Shown: positions 1 to 11,640 of the stretch, in pieces
Layout: every line of letters begins with the position of its first letter
How positions within the stretch are numbered: position 1 is the first letter of the stretch
Source: Schizochytrium sp. TIO01
Lineage: Eukaryota > Sar > Bigyra > Thraustochytrida > Thraustochytriidae
DNA: 64,000 nt
Assembly (NCBI GenBank): GCA_004764695.1
Contig: SMSO01000032.1
Span: 8,452,668 to 8,516,667 of the forward strand
Reading direction: 5' to 3'
Notes under the pieces: generated by a model
The model's input: only the letters and a program-made list of their open reading frames with translations
Database searches by the model: none
Told to the model about the DNA's origin: nothing
Program-made: the position numbers and the translations under genes

Positions 1-410
1 GTTCTCTCTTTTGAGACACGTACGTGCCAACATAAAACAGTTCGTACTCCGGCTTCCGCAGAAGAACAGCGTTCTTTCTGGCAGGCTCTCTGGGCGGCCA
101 GGCAGCCCGAAGGAGACGAATGCAGTTCCTGCTCTCAGGCCTCTGCTTATCTTATCACGGGCGGCGCAGAGCAGAGCAGAGCAGAGCAGAGTCGAGGCGA
201 GTCAGTCAAGTCGCCTGAGCAGCCTTCGATTGGCTTCCTGTGCTCCTGGGAACAGCGGCGATGGCCGTAGCTGTTTCTCTGGTCACCGTTAAGTTGTACT
301 ATGAGAAAGAAGGATAATTCTTTCCCGCTTATTATGCGGAGCCTTTGCCTTATCGCCTTCGCTTGTTCAGGGTAAGGAAAGTTATTATAGCCGCTCATTA
401 AGTGCCTCTG

Positions 411-451
411 ATTGATAGATAGATAGATAGATAGATAGATGGATAGATAGG
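411..451. repeat. (GATA)n microsatellite
   Basis: About ten consecutive GATA units with one GATG variant. It lies outside any recognised gene. Confidence 0.9.
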
Positions 452-3008
452 TACACGTGGCTGGAAAAGAACACCCCTCATTCTCGCAGTTTCCTTTTAT
501 GTCGTTTAAATGAATGTTTATTTTAAACAATTTTAACCTGTTCAACTGGTGAAGACTAACAGTATTTTTTCATTTTCAAAGGAAAGAAAGCACTAAGCTA
601 TCACTCGTTCTGCTTTTGTAAAAGGGGGTTGAAAGGTAGCACTAGCCTCGTTGATTCTGTTTGTCCTCTGCTCGCCTTGTTCGTCCTTGCTCGCATCCCA
701 CTATCCTCTCTGTTCGACCCTTCTTCCACTCCTTCGAAGAGTTTTCTGAAGGATGGTTTTGGCTTCTGCGATGAATGTTGAAGTGGGTGAATTGCCCGCA
801 TGCAACCACGACCCACTCACTGCATCTGCGGCTGCGAGAGTTTGCTCTGCAGTGTACGTTAGTCTGAGTGGTTTATAGCCCTCCCTCTCATCCACACTGC
901 ACTTTTTTGAAAAGATTGTGTCTAAGATAAATCCCAGTAGCCCCTCTCACACCACTGGGATTCTGCTGAGACGTGTTTTAATAAAAGAGTGGCAGTGTAG
1001 AAAGGAGGAAAGCTTCGGTAGATTAGTCATGTCAAGAGGGAGTGAAGGCAAACCATTTTCTGTACCCCTCGATTTTTGGAGCAAGTCATTCTAGTGTTCG
1101 ATTTAAGAAATAAATTTAAAAATTAAATTAAGAATCAATTTTACTTTAGTTAAATAACTTTGAAGGAGAGAAGGGGGCAGCGTCGAAGAACGCCTAATGA
1201 GGAGCAGGGGTGCAGAGAAGCAGAATACCTGGGAGACTTACCCTCATAGTACTCATAACCCGAGTAAAGAACCAATGCTTCCAATCGTGCATACGTTTAC
1301 CATGCCCCCTCCACTTATTTCTTTTACCACCATCATGCAAAACAAGTCCAAGTGGAACAGCATCTCCTTAGTTCTTTTAAAACTTTAAACAACAAATGTT
1401 TTTAAAGATTAATGCTCTTAAAAAGTTCGCAACTCCTTCACATACACGGTACGGCCTTCATCGCCAACCCTGAGTGACTCTTTCGGTTTAGGTAGCTCTC
1501 TAACGATCCCTCTTTGAAGCCTTTAAGCAGTTACGATGCGGCCCAAGCGAAAGAAGAAGCGCACCCATGGCGAATCTCAGTTTCCAGGGACCTGTTCTCG
1601 AGGGAACGTATCCTACTTCTTTCACTTCATCTTGAGAACAGCTAGTAGCTAACCTCTATGCACTCCTACCAGCCAAAAACGAGCACTCCCTCCCAATCCG
1701 ATCAACCCGCCTCTGGTAAGCAGAGTTAGATTCACCTACGAGCTACTCTACCGGCGCAGGTAGGAGCTGCTCAGCCACCTAGCACTTGCTACCACCCACC
1801 TATCAGAATCCCCCCTAGTCAGTCTGCCAAGACAGTTGCAGATCCTCCTAGGAGTCCCCTACCCTTTGCTACCGGCCATCGAGCCCAGAGCCACAGAAAG
1901 CTCGCCGAGACGCTATGCAGGCGTACACCTTACCATTTAACCTATGTATCCCTTAGTAGCCCCTCCCAGGATGTGCCTTTTACGGCGCTGAAGGTTGCTT
2001 GGAGCTGGCCCGCTATGGTAAAGCATAGGAGTGCTTAGAGGCGTCCGAGACGTTCGATGAGGGGGACGGAGCAGAGGGTAGAAGCCGGCTAGCCAACGGT
2101 AGGAGGAGCGAGGGCAGAAGGTAGAAAGCAGATAATGGTGCGCTCTGTATTGGAACTGGGATCGCTGCAACTGCGGCGCTGGAGAAATGAGCGGCGAATG
2201 AAAGTTAACTTGACTTGAAGAAGGGAAAGAAAGCGCTGCAGAGAGAGGCCTCAGCTTAGCGAGAGGGAGAGGGAGATAAACCGGCGCAAAGCGGCGCCGG
2301 AAAGATTGGAGATTGATCCAAGGCTGAGCAGAAAAGAGAGAGAAAAACTGAAAGATCCAAGGACCACGCTCTGCTGCAAATACGCTCGAAATACGCGACA
2401 CATCGTCCCAGATGAAGACCGGTTGGGGCTCGTGGAGAAGGCGCAGCGCGCGAGAGCGGAGTCAGCGGCACGGCCTGAGCTGTCTGTCTGTTTACCGGCA
2501 CGGGATCGAAAGTGCGGCGAGAACGGAGGAAAACCGCAGTGTATTAATAGTGCGGCGGAATACTCACTGCTCTGCGTATAAGTGGAACAGAGGAAGACAC
2601 AGTGCGAACTTTTGTTCTTCGTTTTCTGATTTCTGATAGGTGTTCAACTTGGTCGGAGTAGGCGGCTTTCTTAGGGAGGCGTCTAGGAGAGAGTAGGGGT
2701 GTTCTTTGTGGCGTTCTATTCTTGCATTTTCAACAACTCGCTGCAGTGGTTTCCTTCTTTGTTTGATGGAAAATATGAACCCTGGTACTACTTTGTTAAG
2801 CTTTTTAAATGAGGTAAAATGTAACAGATCAATCAACCAGTTCGAGTTGTTGGAATTCGAACTCTAAATTTCCAACACCAGAAAGAAAAAGGAAGTTAAC
2901 CTTCATTTTCATTTTTATTTTAACATTTTAACATTTTATAATTCTAGTTTATTTATTTAAATTTTAAAAAACAAAATTATAAAAAAGTATGTCTGCCATA
3001 TTCAGTCG

Positions 3009-3069
3009 TCTTCCTGTTCTACTTCCTGTTCTTCTTCCTGTTCCTCTTCCTGTTCCTCTTCCTGTTCTT
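3009..3069. repeat. 12-nt minisatellite, CTTCCTGTTCYW type
   Basis: Five near-identical 12-nt units, each carrying CTTCCTGTTC. On the minus strand they read as an acidic EQEEE-type repeat, but no surrounding frame supports a gene. Confidence 0.8.
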
Positions 3070-4158
3070 TCGATCCGCTGCCATTCTGCTTAGTTTCGGC
3101 TGCCGACTTGATCAGGAATAGCCAGCCAGCCCTCAGGCCTTCTCCAGTACCAGTCCGGCGGACCAGAGAGCTCAGCTTTCTAGGCTTTTTGCCCAAACCA
3201 GGAAAGCAATCAATCTGTTCAATTCCCAGGAAGAGCCCATTTTCTCAGCGGTTTGCTTCTGAGCTACATATATATATATATTACCGCTTTGGTGTTCTTT
3301 CTTTTCTGTTCCTTCTGTTCCTTTGCATGGATCATGAACGTGTGTTGCGCGGAATTGTCTTGCTCGCCGCAGAAGACGCAAGGCTTCTTCGCTCAGGCCG
3401 CCGCGGAGATCGCCACAGAGGCAGCTGAGGAGGCTCGCGGCGTGGCGAGGCTTCTCTGCGAGCTGCGATGGCGAGGTTGAAGGTGTGGCGCAGCGATAGA
3501 TAGTTGCGGAATGCGAAGAACGAAGAGAACCTGAGTGAGTCGTTCGTTGTTGGGATATGATACATATATATGTGTAATGCGAGTTCAAAAGGCAGTGGAA
3601 CGAGCGTGCGTGGGAGCCTACCGTAAAAGCTAGGAGTTCTCATCCGTAGAAGCTCTTGGTACATGGAACAAACACCAATGTGGCGCGCAAAAAGACACAG
3701 ACGTCACCACATGACAGGGAGGCTTAGGCTGGAGGTAGGGCGAACTGTAGCAGTGCCGGAAACAGCTACAAGGTGTTCCTACGTGAGAACTTGAAGCCCA
3801 GGGAAGAACGCCTTTGCCTTCTGGCTAGCTACCTTGCTACGGTAAATGCGGGGGAAAGGAAAGGAACAGAAACAGAGAGAACACTTTGGGCGTAGTGTTA
3901 GGTGTAGAGGTAGGTAGCACTAGGACCCTAGAGGCTGAACGAGAGAGAGGAGTCTCAAGAAATAGGAGAACTCACAACGAAATAGAACTTTCAAAGAATT
4001 GCCACTGAGCCCTTCTTTTTTAATCTTTTTGGAAAGGTGTTCTTTTATTTGTTAACTGAAAAGAGACTCACCAAACGAGTGTTCTCTTGAAGAAGGGTAA
4101 TCGGAACGCCGCAACGCTCTTATTCAGCTCCTATGGGTATGCTTATGAGGCACTTTCG

Positions 4159-4190
4159 GTAGGTAGGTAGTTAGTTAGTTAGTTAGTTAG
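4159..4190. repeat. (GGTA/GTTA)n tetranucleotide repeat
   Basis: A run of GGTA units passes into GTTA units. Confidence 0.85.
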
Positions 4191-4689
4191 TCCCTGTAAG
4201 AATCCCAATCAATTCAGAGGTGGTATCAGATTTCATGACTGTTACGATCTCGAATGGCGATGATGATGCCGTGGACGATGATGATGCTCATCGAGCGTTA
4301 ATCAGATCAGGTTCAGGCCAAGTGCGTGCGTGCGCTAGCCGGAGCCAGGGCTAGAGCCGTGGCCATGCATGCCCAAGCAGAGCGCAGCTCTCGCAAAGTT
4401 GCCTCGTAGCCTCGTGGCCAAAGCTTGACCAAGTCGGAGGGAGGCTCTTGTCCAGCTCAGCGATGCAGCATCGCGCGAGCTGAGCCTGGTCCCTCTTGCC
4501 GTGCTTCTCAGGCAGGACCACCCGCAGGTCGAGGGTCTCCGGGAGCTGAAGAGAAGCGAGCTCCGAGGACCAGCGGGAATCTATGCAACAGCTTCGAACG
4601 GTGGTGAAGAAGAAGAAGCGCTGACACTGGTTGCCTCCATCTCCAAGCCCTGACAACGTGCTGGAGCTCGCATGCTTCAGAGCGGAGTT

Positions 4690-4742
4690 CTGTGCTGTGC
4701 TGTGCTGTGCTGTGCTGTGCTGTGCTGTGATGTGATGTGCTG
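4690..4742. repeat. (CTGTG)n pentanucleotide repeat
   Basis: About eight CTGTG units followed by diverged GATGTG units. On the minus strand this gives a Ser/Thr/Ala/Gln-rich frame that is an artefact of the repeat. Confidence 0.85.
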
Positions 4743-7083
4743 TTGACTTTGGCTCCTTTGACTCAAGGTGAAGGAAGGAAGCTTTGACGTTGACACTGGA
4801 ATTGAGACCAGAGATTCCAATCGAATGAATGCTCCAGTTTTGTCGAAGCGGTGTCATGGCATCGCTTCTCAGTCTGTAGGTTGTTTAATTGCCACGATCA
4901 CGAAGAAGAAGAGCATTCGACCTTTTTCGTGTGCGGTGTAGATTGGCATGGCATGCCCTTCTTCATTCATTCGAAGAACTGCAAGCGACCAGAGTATGCC
5001 GCTCAGCCTTCGAATTTTGTTTGTAGCTTGAAACAACATCACCATCACCCATGGTGCCGTTGTAGCTGCCCTACTTGAGCTCTCGTGGCTTCAGAGTGCA
5101 TTGTGAGATCCGCGACGAGAGCTGCAGCGTGAGAATAAATTTGAAGTTCTGGCAGGGAACAGGAACAGCTCCTCTTTTCTTGAATAAGTTGGGAACTGAG
5201 AACGCACTGTTCTTCTTCGTTTACAACGGAACGGGCACCATAGAACGGGAAGAGGCACCTCTTTCTTTCCCTTCGACCTACCCGCAAGTCAGAGATGAAC
5301 GAAGAGGATGGCTCCCTCATCTCTCAACGGAACGGGACGAGCGCTGCTGATAGACTCTCGTAGGGAGGGCTTTTTCTGAAAGGTAAAGGTGCCAGAGGCT
5401 TCAAGTTGCTTCAAGAACAAGAAGAAGAAGGAAAGCTTGAGGTGAGCGTTCTCGCGTTCTCGCGCTCTCAGGAAGTCTGTTCGGCCAACCTCCTTCTTCG
5501 TATTTTTTTTGAAGTGTTGGTACATTTTATTATTATTGTTAGTTTTTAGCTTTTAGTTTACCGCATTCGAAGGCACCTTCGTATTTATCCTTTATGTCTT
5601 GAACAAACTTTCGATTGCAAGATTTATTTGTAAGAGTTATAGTATAACTGCTTTACTCTGCTTTTCAGCTCCAGTTATAGTACCAAGGAATTCGAACCAT
5701 ATATTCATTCATTCATTCCTAGTTTCTTTCAAAATGCTTGCTTGCTCGAGCACAACTTGCACAACTTTAAGTGAGCCAACCTCGAGTTTTAAGCTAACTC
5801 CGCGGCGCATTCGATACCTCGAAATCAGTATGTATGTACCTACCTACACCCAATCCATCAAACTGTATCGAGCGTGAGCGACTGTTCTTATTGAACGTGC
5901 GCCCCCTTTAGTTCTACGTGCGAACAAGGGACTCCCACACTTCACCTCCTCCGGTGCACACCACAAAACTAAATCTACTTGATTGAGTAACCCAGTCAAC
6001 CAACGAATCAACTCAACTCAAAATCACTCAATCAATCAATCAAGCGATCAATCGATCGATCGTCGTGATCGTTTAAAGGGTCTGTCCATATCGCAAAAAT
6101 GAAAGAAAGAAAGAACGTGACCGAGAGACCAGCCATCCACCCCTTCAAGCAAGTTGGGGCGGACTGCATCTCTTTAACTGCAATGAGTAAGTCAGTTACG
6201 GAGGATAGCAGAGGCTAGGCGGCAGTAAGTAAGCGCTACGCAGCGGTGGCCGCTCGTTTGTCGCTCGAGCGAGAAATCCTCGGCCGCCCTCCATGAGCAC
6301 CCCACTGCTCATATGAACAGTGCTTTAGATGGGGGCATTGTAAAGTTGTGGTTACTTCTTCTTCTTATTGTAGTTCGACAAAGTAAAAGATGTGAACTTC
6401 AAACTTCTAAAGTCTCAACTCTGTTCCCCTTTGGACTGCTCCTCTTCTTTCCTCCTATGGTTAATTCTATTCTCTTTCTCTTTTTCTTTTTCTTTAATTT
6501 AATTAAAAGAATACTTTTTAAAAATTATAATGGAACTTGGTACTTATGTATTTATTTCCGTGTTCTGTTCTTTTCCCTCGGACCTTCACTTATTTTAATT
6601 CATACCTACTTCTTTTTTTAAATATATATATCCAATAATACAAGAGAGAAAATGCATACAATTTTCAATTTATTATTTTAATGGTACATCCCAAACACAT
6701 TGCCTCTTTATTACTCTTCTTTGTTTTTAAACTAATCAATAAAAAAACGTGAAATGCTTCGAAAATATGTATAATCATGATCGACAGCAGGAAAGAAGGA
6801 GGAGGAGGAGGAGCATTCATTGCCACAGGTCAAGACTCCGACTCCTTCGTCCTTGAAACGTCACGTCGCCCATAATCAGCGGTGGAAATGGAAAGGCTTC
6901 CTCGCCGAGGCCAGACCAGCCCTTCCCTGCATGACGCCTCGCTTCCTCTCTTTCCCTGAATCTCTCTCCTCGCCGTATGGCGCGATGAGCCCTCAAGACT
7001 CACCTTCGTCCTCAGAACGCTGTCAATCGCCTTCTTTCACTGTCCCAATCAATCAATAGAAGAACGGCACTGTAATGAACAGC

Positions 7084-7140
7084 TGAAAGAAAGAAAGAAT
7101 GAAAGAATGAAAGAATGAAAGAATGAAAGAATGAAAGAAA
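7084..7140. repeat. (GAAAGAAT)n compound repeat
   Basis: GAAA units followed by about five GAATGAAA units. Confidence 0.85.
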
Positions 7141-7479
7141 GGCTCTATTCTTCTTTGATAAAGTGGAAAGAATTGGCTGTCTGTCAAGCACTTGGCAACT
7201 GCTAGCCCCGGCTATGAGATAGTCTAGCAGGTCCTGTCGCGTGGCGGTGTGTGGAAGGAAACCTGAGCTCGAAGGACGGCTCGAGTGCCACAGAGGTCGA
7301 GCGCCTCGTATCGATCTATCTGTCTATCTGTCTATCCATCCGAGACGCCTCCCAGCTCAGGGACAGTGGGTGGCTCTGAGCCGCGCCGGAGCAGGCAGAT
7401 CGCCACCTAGGCCACGCGTCCGCTGCCCGCCCGGTTCTCTCAGGCGGCCGGCGAGCCCTGGCGACGGCTCTGTCCTTCA

Positions 7480-7523
7480 ATTTGTTTGTTTGTTTGTTTG
7501 TTTGTTTGTTTGTTTGTTTGTTC
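7480..7523. repeat. (TTTG)n microsatellite
   Basis: About eleven perfect TTTG units. A GTTT-rich tail continues to about 7570. Confidence 0.9.
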
Positions 7524-8559
7524 CTTCATTTGTTTGGTTAGTTGTTTCTTTGGGTGTTTAATTGTTTGTTTACGATAAGCTTAGTGGTCTCTGTGCATGA
7601 TTGAAGGCCATCGAACTCTGAGAAGCGCCAAAGTACGCGGCTACGAACCTATTTTTTTGCCCTCCTCCTCCTCTCTTTCATGGGACTTGAGCTCACAGCC
7701 GCACGATGCCTGCATGGCAAACGCCAGCATGAAAGCAACGCGCGGGTTGGACAACTCAGTTTTGGTGGATAAGGGTTGCGCAAGGTGACAGTGTTCTCTC
7801 TGCTCTGCTCTCGAGGGTGCCAGACTCCACGTCTGACTTAGAAGCTGAAGCCGAAGGCACGAAGGAATAAATGCAAGCAAACTTGCCCTTTTGAAAGCCT
7901 TCTGAGCGAGCTTAGCGCGTTTGGCACAGCCTTGAAGGCAGGCCTTGAGCAGTTGAGATCATGAAGTACTCGAAGATTGCTCTGAATAGGGATAGAGGCG
8001 GTGCATCATCAGCGTCGTCGATCTCCTAGGACCTAGCTATTGCGGAATAGCACTCCCCCTCCTAGTGTACCTACTGGGAATCCTGAGGAGCAGGAGGAGG
8101 CCACATCACAGCTAACGCTCGCACTTCCTTCCGCAGACTCTGCTCAGGTCTGGGAGGTCTGATTCAATGGCTGTGAAAGCTCTACGATAGAGCCTGATTC
8201 AGGGATAACGAGGCGGCTTTTGGCCGATGAGGATGATGATTGGAGGCCCTTGGAAATTGAAAAGCACAGGTTTCACTCGAGGTGCTCTGTACTACACTTA
8301 AAATAGAGCCTTTCATGCTGATGAAGGATGAACCAGAACGTTCATTTTTAGATGACATGATGTTTATTTTTTAGGTTTTAAACACCATCTCTTTTTTGGT
8401 GCTTCTATTTTACTTTTTAAAACAAATTAAAAAATTAAATTTAAAAAAAAAAAAAAAAAAACTAATTCAAAGTTTCTGAGTTTCTGTTTTTTTACTTGTT
8501 TTTTAAACCTTCGCAGATCTATTATAGACGTTAAAAGTAAAAGAACAGATATTAAATAT

Positions 8560-11440
8560 TAACTTGATCGATCGTGGAAGGAACAGAACACAGCTTGAAC
8601 AACTCCGATTCTCAATCCACCGAATAGCTTTGTTCTTATTTTATTTGCTTTTTCAATTATATTTACACATAACAGGGCCTTATACACGCGGTACATCAAA
8701 TAGAGAAAAGAAAAAAGATCACTCCGCAGTACCCACTTTCCTCCTTCTCTCTCGTTGGCCATTCATCGCCACCATTCAATCGACGCTGCGAACGACTCGG
8801 AATGGATGGAGACGATCGAGCTCGACGTGGCTGGCGCCTGAAGATGCCTGCCTGCCTGGTCCTAGTGCAGAGGCACGCAATCGAGTCAGTACATTTGCAT
8901 CCATCCATCCACAGCATATGACAAAGCTCAGCACGAAACCACCCAAGCAAGATCAGCCGGTCTCAGAAATAAAGCGAACTTCGAACAACGACAGTTTGAA
9001 GTAAATAAATCAATGAATAAATCAATGAATAAATGTCTTCTCCACTTCTTTTCCCTTTCCTGGCCTGGCCCAGGTAGCACCTGCCTAGGCGGCGGTAGGA
9101 GGGCGCAGAGACTCGAGAGAGGGACGAGGATCGTGGTTGATTCATTCAAAGTTTGCAGAGAGTTTCAAAATTCGAGGGAACAGACACTACGATCGTTTGA
9201 ATCAAGATTTGAAAAATGGAGATACGCGAAGAAGGCGTTCAAATCCACGAAGAGCGGCGCCTTCGCGACGAAGGCAGCGGCCTCGCTCGCAGCTTCAGCA
9301 GCAGCGTTCTACAGACTGAGCGGCGCGGAGAAGCAGCGGTGAAGTTGGTCTGGACCTGATGGGCGACGTAGCAGGCAATCGCAAGGCGGGATTTGCATCG
9401 TGAGCGGGAACTCGCCGCGACGAACAGTCCATCAACAGCCAATCAGTCAGTCAGTCAGTCAGACTGACAGACCTTCGTGATGGAGGCCACGTCAAGGCGG
9501 CGGGCTTTGCTCGAACATGATGGACTCTGCTCGCAAGCTTGGCGAGAACTTGAAGCGCGGGACTTGAAGTGCGGAGCGAGTGCGTCGAGAGCACACCCAC
9601 CCACGCACCACGTTGGCAGTGGAGAAGTACAGCGGCGAGGATTCGTTGCGGATGGTGGCCATCATCTTCACTCAACATGTACTCCGTGTGCGTGCACAAA
9701 TCAGGCAGGAAGGCGAGGCGCCGCAGGGCCTGCCGGAAGGGGGCGGCTGTAAGCTAAATGCTGCAGCTGGCCAGCTTCGCCGCGGGGCTGAGCCCAGCAA
9801 GAGGTCCACGCCAGGATTCAGACCCTTGGCTAGAAGTTCTGCTTCGAGAGGTGTGTCCTTTTCGAAGCCAACTCGAGTTGGGCTGTCATCGCCAACCTCC
9901 CTTGAAGAGGACCACCGTGACAACCGCGATCTTTGCTGCGGCGGAGAACCTCACCCTGAAAGCTAGCTAGCTAGCTGGCTGTGTAGCGAGCGAGTGAGTG
10001 GGTCGCTCGGACTGTGCCTCTCTCACCAGGTCCGCCCTCCTCGCGTTGAGCGGCAAACGAGCGGGAGATCTCCCTCTGCTGTGGACACCTCCAGGGTAGA
10101 AGGTACCTAGCTATGCGCTCTCTTCTCTCTCGCCTCGACTCCCACGATGATCAACCAGAATTCCAGAGAGTCCTCTGCACTCCACCGAGAAGAATTCGAG
10201 CCAAGTCGCCGTAATCGCTGTGAAGACAAGCTGAAGCTTGGTAAGACTAGCTCAGGCACGCAAGTGCCTTGGGAATGGGCTGATTTGGTTGGCTCAATTG
10301 GCCTGAGAAAGAGCTTGGTTGAAGATCGTGTGGTCTTCAGGGTATCACTTCTCTGCCATGGTAAATTTTGAGAGGTGTGCGATGAACAACTTCAACTCAA
10401 AGAAGGGGGGGATAGTAGGCACATAGTGAATAGTAGAAGAGTTCTCGACGGATTCAGTTCAAGGCGGATCGAGGAGACGAAGCGACGTATTAAACAAACA
10501 AAATATGATGATCGCGATCATCGTCATGAAATTTGCAAGCAGAAAGTACCTAGCTCAAATCTCAAGTCGACCGGTGAACTCGATCAGGACCACATTCAAT
10601 CCTGGAGCTGCCTCGCTGCTTGAAGATCTGAGCTACTACTACGACCAGAGCGAACTTTGTCAGACGGATACTCGGGCTAAAGCGCGGGATTCTCGGACAA
10701 ATGAGAAGGCTGTTGGACTATTCATTCTTTAAGATTTTGGCTCGATCTTGAGAATCTAAGCAGAAAGGGAAGAGTATGGAGCAGATATACACTGAGGAGA
10801 TATGTATGCTGCGGATTGAAGTGGGAAGCGATCACTTTAAGTGCTTGAGGGCTGATTGTGGATCTTATGAGCGAAGATGGTCTGTAGAAAACTTGCTGCT
10901 GCTTCGAGTTGCCTTTATTGGTTGGCTTGGGAAGGGAAAGATACTGTCCCAGCTCGAAAAGATCTTCTGCCTTCCTTCCACTATTCCCCTCTCCGAGCGC
11001 TTTCTAAATTACTGGTGGACAATAGGCAGTAATAGGCAGAAACAGTAGAGTACACTAAATAAACTATATGCCACTTCTTATCCTTTTTCTTTCTTTCTTT
11101 CTTAAATATATAATTCAAGTTGAAGACCTCATTCCAACTTACTTTTTTAAAAACCTTTTTTTAAAGGCTGTTCGTTCTTTTTTTCTTTTTCTTTTTTAAT
11201 TCGTTAATAGTAATGAAAGCGATTGGTTGATCACTGTTTTTTTTACTTTTCTTTTTTTAATATACATATATATTTTTAATTTTAATGAAAAGGGAAAGTT
11301 ATGCACCGTTCTCTCTCTTTCATTTTGCTCAAAATCTACTTTCTAACAAATCTTTTCTTTTTTTTAATTATTTCAAAAGTAAATTGAAACTCAAAGTACT
11401 TCTTTGAGGAAATAGAAACAGGAACATCCCGATGGGGGGT
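8560..11440. other. Gene-poor stretch
   Basis: No recognisable gene. Frames of up to about 146 codons (8564-9004, plus) lack any motif. The stretch contains a GAATAAATCAAT repeat (about 9005-9035), a CAGT run (9443-9462) and AT/T-rich tracts (11050-11400). Confidence 0.5.
9443..9462. repeat. (CAGT)n microsatellite
   Basis: Five CAGT units, followed by an inverted ACTG-containing copy. Confidence 0.8.
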
Positions 11441-11458
11441 ATCCTAGACGTCTAGGAT
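11441..11458. repeat. 18-bp perfect palindrome
   Basis: ATCCTAGAC followed directly by GTCTAGGAT, with no mismatch or spacer. It borders a GC-rich block (11459-11640) that contains further inverted repeats, for example GGCTTTG with CAAAGCC near 11486-11513. Function unknown. Confidence 0.85.
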
Positions 11459-11640
11459 TCGCTCACAGGCGTCTCAATTTCAGCTCGGGCTTTGCCGGGA
11501 GTGCGGTCCAAAGCCTTCGGAGTGACTGAGGGGCCCCTCCATACGGGTTCAGGGTGACCCCTTGCAGCCCGGTTTCTGAGGCTCCCCGGCGGCTTCTCGG
11601 GGGGGCACGGAAGCAGTCTTGGAAAGTTGCGTCTTTCCTG
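11459..11640. other. GC-rich island of unknown identity
   Basis: This block is clearly richer in GC than the T/A-rich DNA on its left and has G and C runs and potential stems. Minus-strand frames stay open through it (11452-11643 and 11463-11702), but the products have no motif I can name. It could be a structured non-coding RNA, a fragment of a mobile element or a small exon. I could not decide. Confidence 0.3.

Larger units (their letters stand above)
1..3480. other. Gene-poor, microsatellite-rich stretch
   Basis: No open frame here resembles a known protein. Reading frames of up to 154 codons (1937-2401, minus) are Ser/Pro/Arg-rich and have no domain signature. The stretch holds short tandem repeats: a GCAGA-type run near 166-185, a GATA array, a 12-nt repeat at 3009-3069 and a short TA run near 3268-3281. 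I see no RNA gene. Confidence 0.5.
3481..8559. other. Gene-poor stretch with many simple repeats
   Basis: No convincing coding region. AT-rich, pyrimidine-tract segments (5520-5720, 6450-6800) alternate with GC-richer blocks. Simple repeats include 4159-4190, 4690-4742, 6024-6063, 7084-7140, 7312-7340 and 7480-7523. Confidence 0.5.

Noticed and set aside
1937-2401. A 154-codon minus-strand frame
   Set aside because: Low-complexity Ser/Pro/Arg composition, no motif, and surrounded by repeat-rich DNA.
4221-4231. TGGTATCAGAT resembles a tRNA-Met primer-binding site of LTR retrotransposons
   Set aside because: No LTR, no gag or pol frame and no second repeat nearby. An 11-nt match is easily due to chance.
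5685-5700. GGTTCGAATTCC on the minus strand resembles a tRNA T-loop
   Set aside because: The flanks do not pair into a T-stem and no acceptor or anticodon arm is present. I found no convincing tRNA in the window.
8564-9004. A 146-codon plus-strand frame
   Set aside because: No domain, mixed low-complexity composition, and ends in a tandem-repeat region.
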